A stretch of 64,000 bases of DNA from Streptomyces sp. WM6378 (lineage in GTDB: Bacteria > Actinomycetota > Actinomycetes > Streptomycetales > Streptomycetaceae), in assembly GCF_001279695.1 (NCBI RefSeq), contig NZ_LGDD01000309.1, positions 1-64,000 of the forward strand, written 5' to 3'. The notes beneath the pieces were generated by a model. It had not been told where the DNA came from. It saw only the letters and a program-made list of their open reading frames with translations, and did no database searches. The position numbers and the translations under genes were made by a program. Shown here one piece after another: positions 14,935-22,736 of this stretch. The stretch's first letter is position 1. Every line of letters begins with the position of its first letter.

Positions 14935-16152
14935 ATGCGCTCGTATCGCGACCTGATGACCGTGCCCGGTGCCGCGGCCTTCGTGGCCGCCGGATTCATC
15001 GGTCGGATACCCATGTCCATGCGGACGCTCGGCTGTCTGTTGATGGTCGAGGCGCTCACCGGTTCCTACACGCTGGGCGGCGCGGTTGCCGGGACGTTCG
15101 GTCTGTCGAACGCCTTGACCGCGCCGCTCCTCGCCCGGCTCGCCGACCGCCGCGGCCAGCGGCCGGTCATCCTCTGGTCGACGCTCGTCCACACCTGCGG
15201 AATCCTCGGCATCGTCCTGGCAGCCGAGTCGGGGATGCCCTCCTGGACGTACTTCCCCATCGCGATCCTGGCGGGGGCCTCCGCGCTGCCGCTGGGGTCG
15301 CTGGTGCGAGCCCGGTGGAACGCCGTGCTCAACGAGGGCAAGCGCATGCAGACTGCGTACGCCCTGGAAGCGGTGCTCGACGACGTCGTGTACATCGTCG
15401 GCCCGCTCCTGGTGGTCTGGCTCGCGGTCGACATCTTCCCGAGCGCCGGCCTGATCGGCGCGATCGCCCTCACCGTGGGCGGCTCGCTGGTCATGGCGAC
15501 GCTGCGGCGATCGGAGCCGAAGATCCACCCGGACGCGGACCTGCCGCGGATCGGCGTGATCCGGATGCGCGGGATGCCGCTCCTGACGTTCGGCTACCTC
15601 GCCACCGGAACCCTGCTCGGCACGGCCGACGTGGCCGTCCTCAACTTCGCCGACAAACACGGCGAATCGGGGAGGGCCGGCCTGCTGCTCGCGCTGATGA
15701 TCGTGGGCAGCATGATCGCCGGATTCGCCTTCGGCCTGGTGAACTGGAAGCTGCCGGTGGTCCGCCAACTCCTGGCCACCAATGTGGTGTTGTGCCTGAC
15801 GATGGTGCCACTGGTGTTCGTCGACTCGATGGCGGCCATGTACGGGTTCGTCATCCTGTCCGGCGTGGGCATCTCGCCGGTCCTCATCACCGGCAGCACG
15901 GTGGTCGGTTCGATCGTGCCGCGCGAGGCGCTCGCCGAGGGCTTCGCCGTCGTCGGGAGCGCGCTCACCCTTGGCATGTCCGCCGGAAACGCCGTCGCGG
16001 GTACGCTCGCCGATCTGGGGGGCAGTCGGCTTGCCTTCGCCTTCGTGGTCGGCTTCGGGGCGCTGGCCGCCCTCACCACCGCGGTCGGTGGTCGCTCGTT
16101 CACCCCAGCCCCAGAGGAATCCGCCTCGATCACCGCAACGGTCATGGAGTAA
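14935..16152 (+). CDS. MFS transporter, probable product exporter
   Basis: A 405-residue protein with about twelve hydrophobic segments and the A-R-L-A-D-R-R-G-Q-R-P loop 2-3 motif of drug:H+ antiporters near residue 65. ATG 14935 is preceded by AAGGAG eight to nine bases away and lies 13 bp after the amidohydrolase stop, so the two form an operon. The position among biosynthetic genes points to export of, and self-protection against, the locus product. The substrate is not deducible. Confidence 0.88.
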   Translation: MRSYRDLMTVPGAAAFVAAGFIGRIPMSMRTLGCLLMVEALTGSYTLGGAVAGTFGLSNALTAPLLARLADRRGQRPVILWSTLVHTCGILGIVLAAESGMPSWTYFPIAILAGASALPLGSLVRARWNAVLNEGKRMQTAYALEAVLDDVVYIVGPLLVVWLAVDIFPSAGLIGAIALTVGGSLVMATLRRSEPKIHPDADLPRIGVIRMRGMPLLTFGYLATGTLLGTADVAVLNFADKHGESGRAGLLLALMIVGSMIAGFAFGLVNWKLPVVRQLLATNVVLCLTMVPLVFVDSMAAMYGFVILSGVGISPVLITGSTVVGSIVPREALAEGFAVVGSALTLGMSAGNAVAGTLADLGGSRLAFAFVVGFGALAALTTAVGGRSFTPAPEESASITATVME

Positions 16153-16156
16153 CCGA

Positions 16157-16717
16157 ATGATCAGCCTGGGCCACCCGATCACCACCGCACACCTCGTGCT
16201 GCGTCCGTTCGTCGAGGACGACCTCGACGCGCTGTACGACATCCAGCGCCGGGAGGACGTCAACCGCTACCTGTACTCCTCGCCGCGCACCCGTGACGAG
16301 GTGCGGGCCAAGCTCGTCGAGCGGATCACCTTCACCACGCTGGAGGACGAGGGCGACACCCTGCTCCTCGCGGTAGCCCTGCGCGACTCCGGCACCCTCA
16401 TCGGCGACGTCAACCTGCACTGGACGAGCCGAACCCACCGTCAGGGCGAGATCGGCTATGTCCTGCACCCCGACCATCGAGGCCGGGGGTACGCCGCCGA
16501 GGCGACCCGGCCCCTCATCCAACTGGGCTTCGAGAAGCTCGACCTGCACCGGATCGTCGGCCGCCTCGACGGCCGCAACGCCGCCTCGATGCGCGTCCTG
16601 GAGAAGCTGGGCATGCGGCGCGAGGCGCACCTGGTGGAGAACGAGTTCGTCAAGGGCGAGTGGACCGACGAGGTCATCTACGCGATCCTCGCCCGCGAAT
16701 GGCACCCGGACAACTGA
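16157..16717 (+). CDS. GNAT N-acetyltransferase (RimJ/RimL type)
   Basis: A 186-residue GCN5-related acetyltransferase of the Acetyltransf_3 group. The acetyl-CoA pyrophosphate-binding loop is H-P-D-H-R-G-R-G-Y-A-A-E-A near residue 108, followed by N-A-A-S-M-R-V-L-E-K-L-G-M-R. These enzymes acetylate primary amines on proteins or small molecules. With an aryl-amine or aminoketone product predicted, self-resistance by N-acetylation is a reasonable inference, but ribosomal-protein acetylation is an alternative. It starts 4 bp after the MFS stop and is the last gene of the operon. Confidence 0.85.
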   Translation: MISLGHPITTAHLVLRPFVEDDLDALYDIQRREDVNRYLYSSPRTRDEVRAKLVERITFTTLEDEGDTLLLAVALRDSGTLIGDVNLHWTSRTHRQGEIGYVLHPDHRGRGYAAEATRPLIQLGFEKLDLHRIVGRLDGRNAASMRVLEKLGMRREAHLVENEFVKGEWTDEVIYAILAREWHPDN

Positions 16718-16734
16718 CCACTGCGCCCGGCCCT

Positions 16735-16767
16735 GGGCCGCCGCTCCGCGAAGGCGGGGCGGCGGCC
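16735..16767 (+). terminator. Hairpin after the acetyltransferase gene
   Basis: A GC-rich inverted repeat (about 12 bp with one G-T-type mismatch) begins 18 bp after the GNAT stop and would end the second biosynthetic operon. Confidence 0.55.
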
Positions 16768-16908
16768 TGTCGGTCGCTGTCGAACGGGCCGAAGTGTGGG
16801 CGTTCTGTCCAACGGGCCCGACCACGGCCAGGAGGAGTGCTGCACCCCTCGCGTGCCCGTTCGGGCGGGGAAGTACGGGAAATCACCGACGGGCACCGAG
16901 CAGCAGTA

Positions 16909-16941
16909 CGGTCCTTGACCGTGTCACCTGGTCAAGGACCG
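16909..16941. terminator. Perfect 12-bp hairpin, possibly a tRNA-gene terminator
   Basis: CGGTCCTTGACC pairs perfectly with its complement across a 9-base loop and is followed on the plus strand by GTTTCT. On the minus strand it lies directly downstream of the tRNA-3'-end-like sequence at 16951-17002, the arrangement seen after tRNA genes. Confidence 0.6.
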
Positions 16942-16950
16942 TTTCTGCCA

Positions 16951-17002
16951 GCGGTGGGTGTGCGATTTGAACCCGCGATGATTCGCGCCACGACGGTTTT
17001 CA
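16951..17002 (-). other. tRNA 3'-end-like remnant (possible attachment-site scar)
   Basis: On the minus strand this reads GAAAACCGTC, then a variable-region-like stretch, then GGGTTCAAATC and CCACCGC. It resembles the anticodon-stem 3' strand through the T arm to the acceptor end of a tRNA. The T-stem pairs poorly and no 5' half is present, so it is not a functional tRNA. It abuts a terminator-like hairpin. I read it as a possible remnant left by an integrating element, with modest confidence. Confidence 0.3.
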
Positions 17003-17079
17003 CATCCGGCCGCACCGCCCGCGGTGATTGAGAGTTCCGGTCCCGGTGAGCTGGTCGGCTGGTCCTGGCTGTTCCGCTC

Positions 17080-17901
17080 CTACACCTGGCACTTCGGCGT
17101 CGAGGCGATGCCACCTGTACGCGCCCACGAATTCGACGCCGCGCCGTGCGGATGATGATGGACGCCGACCCGGCCGGGATCCTGCGGAAGGTCCGGGAGT
17201 TCCCTGTGTTGTGCAGCGTGCGAGATGGGCTGCTGCCGCTGACGTGTGGTCAGCGGGTGGTGGTATCGGTGTTCCGGGTCTCTTCTACGCGCGCGCAGGA
17301 AGGGCAGGATCCCTCGCACCAGCAGAGCCCGCCGCCAGTGCTGTGCCTGCCGCCAGACCTTCAACGAGTCGTCGGCGTCCGGGTCGACACGCGGGGCAGT
17401 TCCGGGGCCAGCCGCCGGGCGGTTGCGTATCGCTGTGATCATCAGCCAGATCAGGTCGGCCAGGAGGCCGAGACCTGTGACGCCCGCGCAGATCCATCCC
17501 ATGGCCTGGCGTTCTCCGGCCAGTTGAGGATGGCTGCTCGCCAAATGCAGGCCATAGCCGACGAGTAGGAAGACGACTGCGGCGATCCCTGCCAGCGCAG
17601 GTACGAGCACGGCCAGCACGGCGGGCAGTTGGTCGGAGGCGCGGGCTGACACGTTGGTGCGGCGCAGCCGCAGCACTCCGTGATATGCGGCGGCTGCCGT
17701 TGCGGCGACGCTCTCCCTGGCCTCCCAGGTCAGTGCGCGCAGATCTCCGGCGGTGATCATCCGGCCCATGGCGCGTAGCGCCTGCTGGATCTCGGCTGGC
17801 TCCAGGGCTTGCTGGAGGACCTCCTCGAAGGCGGGCAGGTCCTCTTCTCCGAGGTGGTCACACCACCCGCTGCGCGTGTTCCCGGTGCACGTTTCGTGCA
17901 T
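17080..17901 (-). CDS. Hypothetical membrane protein
   Basis: A 273-residue protein with a soluble N-terminal part containing an acidic helix (E-E-D-L-P-A-F-E-E-V-L) and two hydrophobic segments near residues 93-122 and 135-160. A long, Arg/His-rich, low-complexity C-terminal tail follows and may include read-through into non-conserved sequence. ATG 17901 is chosen over the frame's first codon because GGGGGAG lies six bases upstream. I do not recognise the family. Its promoter region is shared with the small gene at 18027 and holds one copy of the 24-bp palindrome. Confidence 0.6.
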   Translation of the reverse strand: MHETCTGNTRSGWCDHLGEEDLPAFEEVLQQALEPAEIQQALRAMGRMITAGDLRALTWEARESVAATAAAAYHGVLRLRRTNVSARASDQLPAVLAVLVPALAGIAAVVFLLVGYGLHLASSHPQLAGERQAMGWICAGVTGLGLLADLIWLMITAIRNRPAAGPGTAPRVDPDADDSLKVWRQAQHWRRALLVRGILPFLRARRRDPEHRYHHPLTTRQRQQPISHAAQHRELPDLPQDPGRVGVHHHPHGAASNSWARTGGIASTPKCQV

Positions 17902-17994
17902 GCGTTCTCCCCCCGTTGTGTGCTGAAGCAGGCGAGACCTGCGCACATGCCGCCGTGGGCGCCGGCGGACGTTGCGTGAGCGGCCTCACTATCA

Positions 17995-18018
17995 TTATCG
18001 AGTTGCGCAACCTCTAAA
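17995..18018. promoter_or_regulatory. Palindromic operator copy 1 (TTGC-N4-TTRCGCAA-N4-GCAA family)
   Basis: The core TTGCGCAA is at 18003-18010, with degenerate outer arms and a right flank CCTCTAAAGTG nearly identical to copy 5. It lies 9 bp before the ATG at 18027 and about 95 bp from the divergent gene at 17901. Confidence 0.55.
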
Positions 18019-18026
18019 GTGTTGCC

Positions 18027-18266
18027 ATGGATGCGGACGACACGGCGGGCTGGGAATCGGCTGAGCTCGACGGCGGGCCGGCGCACGGGCTGCGCATGCG
18101 GATCGCCGGCCAGCCCGGGGTGCTCCAGGTGACGTACCCCTGTGCGGTGGAGCCGCAGGCGGAGAACGTGAGCGTCCAGGCGCTGTTCATCTACCGGCGG
18201 GACACGCGGCGACGCACCGGCGGTGATCAGCCGGTGCGCTACGGCTTCGATGCGGCCAGCCCCTGA
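18027..18266 (+). CDS. Small hypothetical protein
   Basis: A 79-residue acidic-to-neutral protein without membrane segments or recognised domain. The start ATG lies only nine bases after the palindrome copy 1, so no normal Shine-Dalgarno sequence fits and translation may be leaderless. It converges with the broken tatA copy on the minus strand. Function unknown. Confidence 0.5.
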   Translation: MDADDTAGWESAELDGGPAHGLRMRIAGQPGVLQVTYPCAVEPQAENVSVQALFIYRRDTRRRTGGDQPVRYGFDAASP

Positions 18267-18277
18267 GCCTTGGCCCG

Positions 18278-18561
18278 TCAGCTGCCGTCGACGTGCTGCT
18301 GGACGGTGCGGGCCGAGGCCGCATCGCCGGGAGCGGTCTGGATCGTCCAGTCAGGCGCCTCCGGCTGCGCGACCGGGGGAGAATCCGCCGAGGCCGCCGC
18401 TTGGGCACCCTCCTGCTTCATCGCCTTCGTCTCGCTCTTGAGGATGCGCAGCGACTTGCCCAACGCCCGGGCCGTATCGGCGGTTTCTACGAGCCGAACA
18501 GCAGGATGATCACAATCGCCAGGATCAGCAGATGCCATGGCTCCAGCCCGTTGCGGAACAT
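18278..18561 (-). pseudogene. tatA: Frameshifted tatA (Sec-independent translocase subunit A)
   Basis: Starting at ATG 18561 the frame gives M-F-R-N-G-L-E-P-W-H-L-L-I-L-A-I-V-I-I-L, a typical TatA transmembrane helix and hinge ending L-F-G-S. It then hits TAG where K-K-L-P is expected. The amphipathic helix T-A-R-A-L-G-K-S-L-R-I-L-K-S-E-T-K continues in the neighbouring frame to 18278. A one-base loss at the F-G-S-K-K-L-P junction explains both. TatA inserts in the membrane to form the twin-arginine translocation pore; this copy should be inactive unless frameshifting occurs. It is divergent from the LCP gene. Confidence 0.75.
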
Positions 18562-18622
18562 TCCGCCCCCGCTTCCCCCCGTCGAACCAGGACACCTCGA
18601 CGGGATGCGCCCACGGGAAAGA

Positions 18623-18646
18623 TTGCTACATTGCGCAACTGTACAA
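18623..18646. promoter_or_regulatory. Palindromic operator copy 2
   Basis: TTGC-TACA-TTGCGCAA-CTGT-ACAA: the outer left arm and core are perfect, with one mismatch in the right outer arm. It sits midway between divergent starts at 18561 (tatA remnant) and 18707 (LCP). Confidence 0.65.
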
Positions 18647-18706
18647 CTGTGGGGTGGGTTGAATCGGCCCCTTCTTTGGTGAGCCGTACGGACAAGGGGC
18701 GCGCGA

Positions 18707-20254
18707 GTGGCAGGCAGTCGTAAGGCGTCGAGTCGGCGTCGTGGTGGTGGCCGGGCGCTGGAGGCGAGCCGGCGGCGCAAGCGCAGCAAGACGAAGGTCG
18801 GGATCTGGGTCGCGGTCTCGCTGCTCGTGCTGCTGACGGCCGGCGCTGGCTGGATCTACCTTCAGCTCGACGGCAACATCGAGACCTTCGGTGCGGACGG
18901 AATTTCCAACAACCGGCCGCCCGCCTCCGCGAACGGGTCGAACGTGCTGGTCATCGGCACGGACGCACGGACCGGAGGGAACAGCGACCTCGGTGGCGGC
19001 GACAAGAGTGACATCGGTCGCTCCGACACCGCCCTCCTGCTGCACGCCTATGCCGACCAGAAGCACGCCGTCGCGGTCTCCATCCCCCGCGACACTCTGG
19101 TCGACATCCCGCCGTGCAAACTCCCCGACGGCAATTGGACCAAGCCCCAGGCCAACACCATGTTCAACGCGGCCTACTCCGTGGGGCAAACCCCCAAGGG
19201 CAACCCCGCCTGCACCCAGAACACCGTCGAGAAGCTGACCGGCCTGCGCGTCGACCACACCGTGGTCGTCGACTTCAAGGGCTTCGCGAAGATGACCGAG
19301 GCCGTCGGCGGCGTCCAGGTCTGTCTGCCCCAGGACCTCTACCAAAAAGACCTCAACCCCAACCGCCCCACCCGCGGTGCCCAGATCTTCGCGAAGGGTC
19401 CGCAGACCGTCTCCGGCCAGAAGGCCCTGGACTACGTGCGCATCCGCCACGGCATCGGCGACGGCTCCGACATGGGCCGCATCAAACGCCAGCAAGCCTT
19501 CGTGGCCTCCCTGCTGAAAAAGGTGAAGAGCGACGGCCTGACTCCCACCAGCCTGCTCCCGCTCGCCAACGCCGCCACCGAGTCGCTGACCGTGGACCCC
19601 GGGCTCGGCTCCGCCCAGAAGCTCATCTCCTTCGCCATGTCGATGAAGAACATCGACCTGCACAACACCAAGTTCGTCACCCTCCCATGGCGCTACCAGG
19701 GCGCCCGTGTCGCCATCGTCCACCCGGACACCGAAGCCCTGTGGGCCGCGCTGAAGGCCGACCGCACCCTCGACGGCCAGGACGCGGGCAACCACCACGA
19801 CGAGCAGGCCAGTGACTCGTCCCCGTCACCCAGCGCCACGGAATCGGTGTCCGGCACGGGCATCTCCGTCGCCGTGTACAACGGCACCACCGTCACCGGC
19901 CTGGCCGCCCGCGCCGCCGACGCCCTCAAGCAGCACGGCTTCACCGTCACCAGCACCGGCACCGCCACGGTCCGCACCCAGAGCAAGACCGTGATCGAGT
20001 ACGGGCCCGGCGAGAAGGACCAGGCCGAGAAGGCCGCCCAAATCTTCCCCGGCGCGGAAGTCACCGCTACGGCCAAGCCCAGAGTCAAGATCATCCTGGG
20101 CAAGGTCTACGCCACCGACCCCACCTCGACGGCATCAACCGCACCGAGTGCGGTGCCCTCCGGTATCGCCGGGGGCGCCCGCTCCGCCGACGACGACCCC
20201 TGCTCCAACCTCTCGTACGGCTCAGTACGAGTCCCACCCGCCCGACGCACCTGA
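18707..20254 (+). CDS. LytR-CpsA-Psr (LCP) family cell-wall glycopolymer ligase
   Basis: A 515-residue membrane-anchored protein: basic cytoplasmic N-terminus, one helix at about 31-52, then the LCP catalytic domain (V-L-V-I-G-T-D-A-R near 80, S-I-P-R-D-T with the phosphate-binding Arg near 125, R-I-R-H-G near 243). A LytR_C domain follows near 385-470 (S-V-A-V-Y-N-G-T-T-V-T-G-L-A). LCP enzymes transfer undecaprenyl-linked polymers such as teichoic or teichuronic acids to peptidoglycan outside the membrane. GTG 18707 is the start. The TPM-like gene follows after 12 bp, so they are one operon downstream of palindrome copy 2. Confidence 0.88.
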   Translation: MAGSRKASSRRRGGGRALEASRRRKRSKTKVGIWVAVSLLVLLTAGAGWIYLQLDGNIETFGADGISNNRPPASANGSNVLVIGTDARTGGNSDLGGGDKSDIGRSDTALLLHAYADQKHAVAVSIPRDTLVDIPPCKLPDGNWTKPQANTMFNAAYSVGQTPKGNPACTQNTVEKLTGLRVDHTVVVDFKGFAKMTEAVGGVQVCLPQDLYQKDLNPNRPTRGAQIFAKGPQTVSGQKALDYVRIRHGIGDGSDMGRIKRQQAFVASLLKKVKSDGLTPTSLLPLANAATESLTVDPGLGSAQKLISFAMSMKNIDLHNTKFVTLPWRYQGARVAIVHPDTEALWAALKADRTLDGQDAGNHHDEQASDSSPSPSATESVSGTGISVAVYNGTTVTGLAARAADALKQHGFTVTSTGTATVRTQSKTVIEYGPGEKDQAEKAAQIFPGAEVTATAKPRVKIILGKVYATDPTSTASTAPSAVPSGIAGGARSADDDPCSNLSYGSVRVPPARRT

Positions 20255-20266
20255 GGAGAATCCCCC

Positions 20267-21634
20267 ATGCCCGCCTACCCCCGGGCCGCACGACCGAGCT
20301 GGGCCACGGCTCTGGCCGCGTCGCTGCTCGCCCTGGCCGCCGCGCTCATCCCCGTTCCCGCACATGCCGCGAGCGGCACGGCGACGGTGGCCGACGCACT
20401 CAAGAAGAGCCCGGTCTACGTCGATCCGCGGGCCGAGGCCCAGCTGCCGAAGCCGGATGCCGAGGCGCTCGCGAAGAAGATCAAGGACGCGGGTAAGCCC
20501 GTCTTCGTGGCCGTCCTGCCGCAGAGCGCCGAATTCCCTTCCGGCTCCGTCCTGAAGGACGTGCGCTCGCTCACCGGCATCACCGGGCTGTACGCGATCC
20601 GGCTCGGCGACGGCTTCAACGCGGGAGCCGATCGGCAGGTGATGGCCAAGAACGCCGTCGAGAACCTGGTGGGCGCCGTCAAGCGGTCCTCGCCTCCGGA
20701 CGCGAAGACGGAGCTGAACGCCTTCGTCGACCAGGCCCTCCACCAGGCCAAGGGCAAGGCACCCGGCTCCTGGTCGGGCGGGGGCGAGGACGGCTCCGCC
20801 ACTGCCGCCTGGCTCGCCGTCGGCGGGGTGCTCGTGGTGGGCGGCGGCGCCGGATACGCCATTCTGAGGCGGTCGCGGAAGAAGCGTGAGGAGCGCGAGC
20901 GCGCCGAACTGGACGCCCTGCGCACCGTGGTGGACGAGGACATCACCGCCTACGGCGAAGAACTCGACCGACTCGCCTTCACGCCCTCCGAGTCCGGCGC
21001 CACCGACGCCATGCGCAAGGATTACGAGCACGCCCTCGATGCCTACGACAAGGCGAAGGAGCAGACGGCGGCGGCCCGTGTGCCGCAGGACATCCAGGCG
21101 GTGACCGAGACGCTCGCCGACGGCCGGTTCGCCCTGGCCACCTTGGAAGCCAGGCGCGGCGGCCGACTTCTGCCCGAGCGCCGACTGCCGTGTTTCTTCG
21201 ACCCCCGGCACGGCCCTTCGGTGACCGACGTTCAGTGGGCCCCGCCCGGGGGCAGCCCGCGCCCGGTTCCGGCCTGCGCCGACGACACCGCACGCGTCAA
21301 CTCCGGGCAGGACCCCGAAGCCCGCACGGTCCACACCGACCAGGGCCCGCAGCCGTACTGGAACGCCGGGCCCGCCTACGCCCCTTGGGCGGGCGGCTAC
21401 TTCGGCGGCGCCGCCGGCGGCATCCTCGGCGGCCTCCTCGTGGGCACCGTGCTCGGCGGCCTCATCAGCGCGCCGAGCGCGTTCGCCGAACCGGGCTTCG
21501 CCGGGCCCGAAAGCCTGCCCGGCGGCGGCGAGTCCAGCGGCTCCGACTTCAACCCGGCCGACTTCTCCGGAAGTTTTGGCGGCGGCGGGTTCGGCGGTGA
21601 CTCGGGAGGCGACTTCGGCGGCGGCGACTGGTAG
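20267..21634 (+). CDS. Secreted/membrane protein with TPM-like N-terminal domain and Gly-rich tail
   Basis: 455 residues: Sec signal peptide (hydrophobic 14-32, A-H-A-A-S cleavage), a domain resembling TPM phosphatase modules (V-Y-V-D-P-R-A-E-A then V-F-V-A-V-L-P), one transmembrane helix near 185-205, and a basic, coiled cytoplasmic segment. The C-terminus is Gly/Ser/Phe-rich with repeated G-G-G-F-G-G-D-S-G-G-D-F, as in other TPM proteins. The role is probably in envelope quality control or polymer metabolism; the biochemical activity is uncertain. ATG 20267 follows GAGGAG and lies 12 bp after the LCP stop. Confidence 0.7.
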   Translation: MPAYPRAARPSWATALAASLLALAAALIPVPAHAASGTATVADALKKSPVYVDPRAEAQLPKPDAEALAKKIKDAGKPVFVAVLPQSAEFPSGSVLKDVRSLTGITGLYAIRLGDGFNAGADRQVMAKNAVENLVGAVKRSSPPDAKTELNAFVDQALHQAKGKAPGSWSGGGEDGSATAAWLAVGGVLVVGGGAGYAILRRSRKKREERERAELDALRTVVDEDITAYGEELDRLAFTPSESGATDAMRKDYEHALDAYDKAKEQTAAARVPQDIQAVTETLADGRFALATLEARRGGRLLPERRLPCFFDPRHGPSVTDVQWAPPGGSPRPVPACADDTARVNSGQDPEARTVHTDQGPQPYWNAGPAYAPWAGGYFGGAAGGILGGLLVGTVLGGLISAPSAFAEPGFAGPESLPGGGESSGSDFNPADFSGSFGGGGFGGDSGGDFGGGDW

Positions 21635-21651
21635 CCGTCACGGCCCCAGGC

Positions 21652-21679
21652 CCGGCCCCGGTGCCGCAACCGGGGCCGG
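21652..21679. terminator. Bidirectional hairpin between convergent genes
   Basis: A perfect 11-bp GC stem with a six-base loop lies between the TPM-like gene (ends 21634, plus) and the arsR gene (ends 21766, minus). Confidence 0.65.
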
Positions 21680-21765
21680 CTCCACCCCGCAGCCAGTCGG
21701 CCAGTTCACTCTCAAGCTCCACTAGCTCCCCTGCATTGCCGACGGAGGTCGAACGGCTCCCGGCC

Positions 21766-22122
21766 TCAGGACCCCACAGAACACAGGAGACGTTCAGGGG
21801 CCTCATCGGCGGTCCGCCTCAGCTGACGCACCATCAACTGCACGACGGCGACGATGTCCTGGTCGTCCACGTAGTAGATCTGGCGACGTCCTTCGCGGCG
21901 TGAGCCCACGAGGCCGGCGAGTTTCAGCTTCGCCAGGTGCTGGCTCGTCGCAGGGAGCGCGCCGCCCAGCCGCTCCGCGAGCCCCGACACATCGCTCTCG
22001 CCCTGCGCCAGCGCCCACACGATGTGCAGGCGCGCGGGCGAAGCCAGCAGGCCGAACGCCGCTGCGGCGTCCGCCAGGACCTCCGCGGTCGGGTCCATGC
22101 GCTCGCCGCTGCCCGCTGCCAT
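21766..22122 (-). CDS. ArsR-family winged-helix regulator
   Basis: A 118-residue HTH_20/ArsR-type regulator: helix-turn-helix D-V-S-G-L-A-E-R-L-G-G-A-L-P-A-T-S-Q-H-L-A-K-L near 45-67, then the beta-wing R-R-E-G-R-R-Q-I-Y-Y-V-D. There is no obvious Cys or His metal-site cluster, so it may sense something other than metal. ATG 22122 has GGGAGG nine bases upstream; GTG 22131 is less likely. Palindrome copy 3 lies about 105 bp upstream. It is the only intact specific regulator between 17 and 30 kb, so it is one candidate for reading that palindrome, though ArsR operators usually differ. Confidence 0.82.
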   Translation of the reverse strand: MAAGSGERMDPTAEVLADAAAAFGLLASPARLHIVWALAQGESDVSGLAERLGGALPATSQHLAKLKLAGLVGSRREGRRQIYYVDDQDIVAVVQLMVRQLRRTADEAPERLLCSVGS

Positions 22123-22226
22123 CTCGTCCACCCTCCCGTCGCGTCCCGGTCACGTCCCGTGCCCGGGGGCAGCCTCAGTGTAGGCACGGCACTTGCCGTC
22201 TTACAGGGAGACGCCCTGCGCGGGCT

Positions 22227-22250
22227 CCAGATAGTTACGCAACCGTGCAA
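22227..22250. promoter_or_regulatory. Palindromic operator copy 3
   Basis: The core TTACGCAA at 22235-22242 is followed by CCGT and GCAA (right half perfect). The left outer arm is degenerate. It lies upstream of the arsR gene. Confidence 0.55.
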
Positions 22251-22383
22251 CGGATTATTGCCGCCAGGCATCCGGCGTCCCCGGACGCGGCCGGATTTCT
22301 GCCGCGCCACAACGATGGCACGGAGGCATCGCGTGCTGCCCCTGTGCGGGCGCATGAACATGGCTCGTCGGCGCCGGGCGGAG

Positions 22384-22417
22384 CCTTGGGACCCGCCGAT
22401 GGCGGCGGGTCCCAAGG
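22384..22417 (-). terminator. Terminator hairpin of the cold-shock-like gene
   Basis: A perfect 14-bp stem with a six-base loop ends five bases before the stop codon region of the minus-strand cold-shock-like gene. Confidence 0.7.
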
Positions 22418-22421
22418 GGGC

Positions 22422-22646
22422 TCATTCGGCCATGCGGACGCGCTCTGCTAGGTGGACGTGTTCGGCATGGAGCTCGCCGGAGCCGGTCACCGCCACGTAG
22501 GTGACGCGCAGTCCTTCGGTGAGGAAGGTTGCGCCTTCGATGGCTTCGCGGCGGACCAGGACCTCACGGCCGTCGTCCCCGTCGATGTACCCGTACCCCT
22601 TGGCCTGGTTGAACCAGCGGACCACTCCGCTGACCCTGTCGTTCAC
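22422..22646 (-). CDS. Cold-shock-domain-like nucleic-acid-binding protein
   Basis: 74 residues with the CSD fold: G-V-V-R-W-F-N-Q-A-K-G-Y-G-Y-I (RNP1 region, with Tyr replacing the usual Phe) near residue 5-19. The RNP2 equivalent is V-L-V-R-R-E-A-I rather than V-F-V-H-x-S-A-I, and T-Y-V-A-V-T follows in the last strands. It is a divergent paralogue of the CspA family, which binds single-stranded RNA or DNA; loss of aromatic RNP residues may weaken binding. GTG 22646 is preceded by GAGGAAGAGGA. Confidence 0.78.
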   Translation of the reverse strand: MNDRVSGVVRWFNQAKGYGYIDGDDGREVLVRREAIEGATFLTEGLRVTYVAVTGSGELHAEHVHLAERVRMAE

Positions 22647-22736
22647 TCCTCTTCCTCCCCGCTGTGTACTGGACTTACCTGTCCCTCTGCCGCCTGTGAT
22701 GCCCTTTCCTGGGGGGCGCACGCCGGAAGCGCCGGG

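Noticed and set aside
16951..17002. Functional tRNA gene
   Set aside because: No 5' half or D arm, and the T stem pairs badly.
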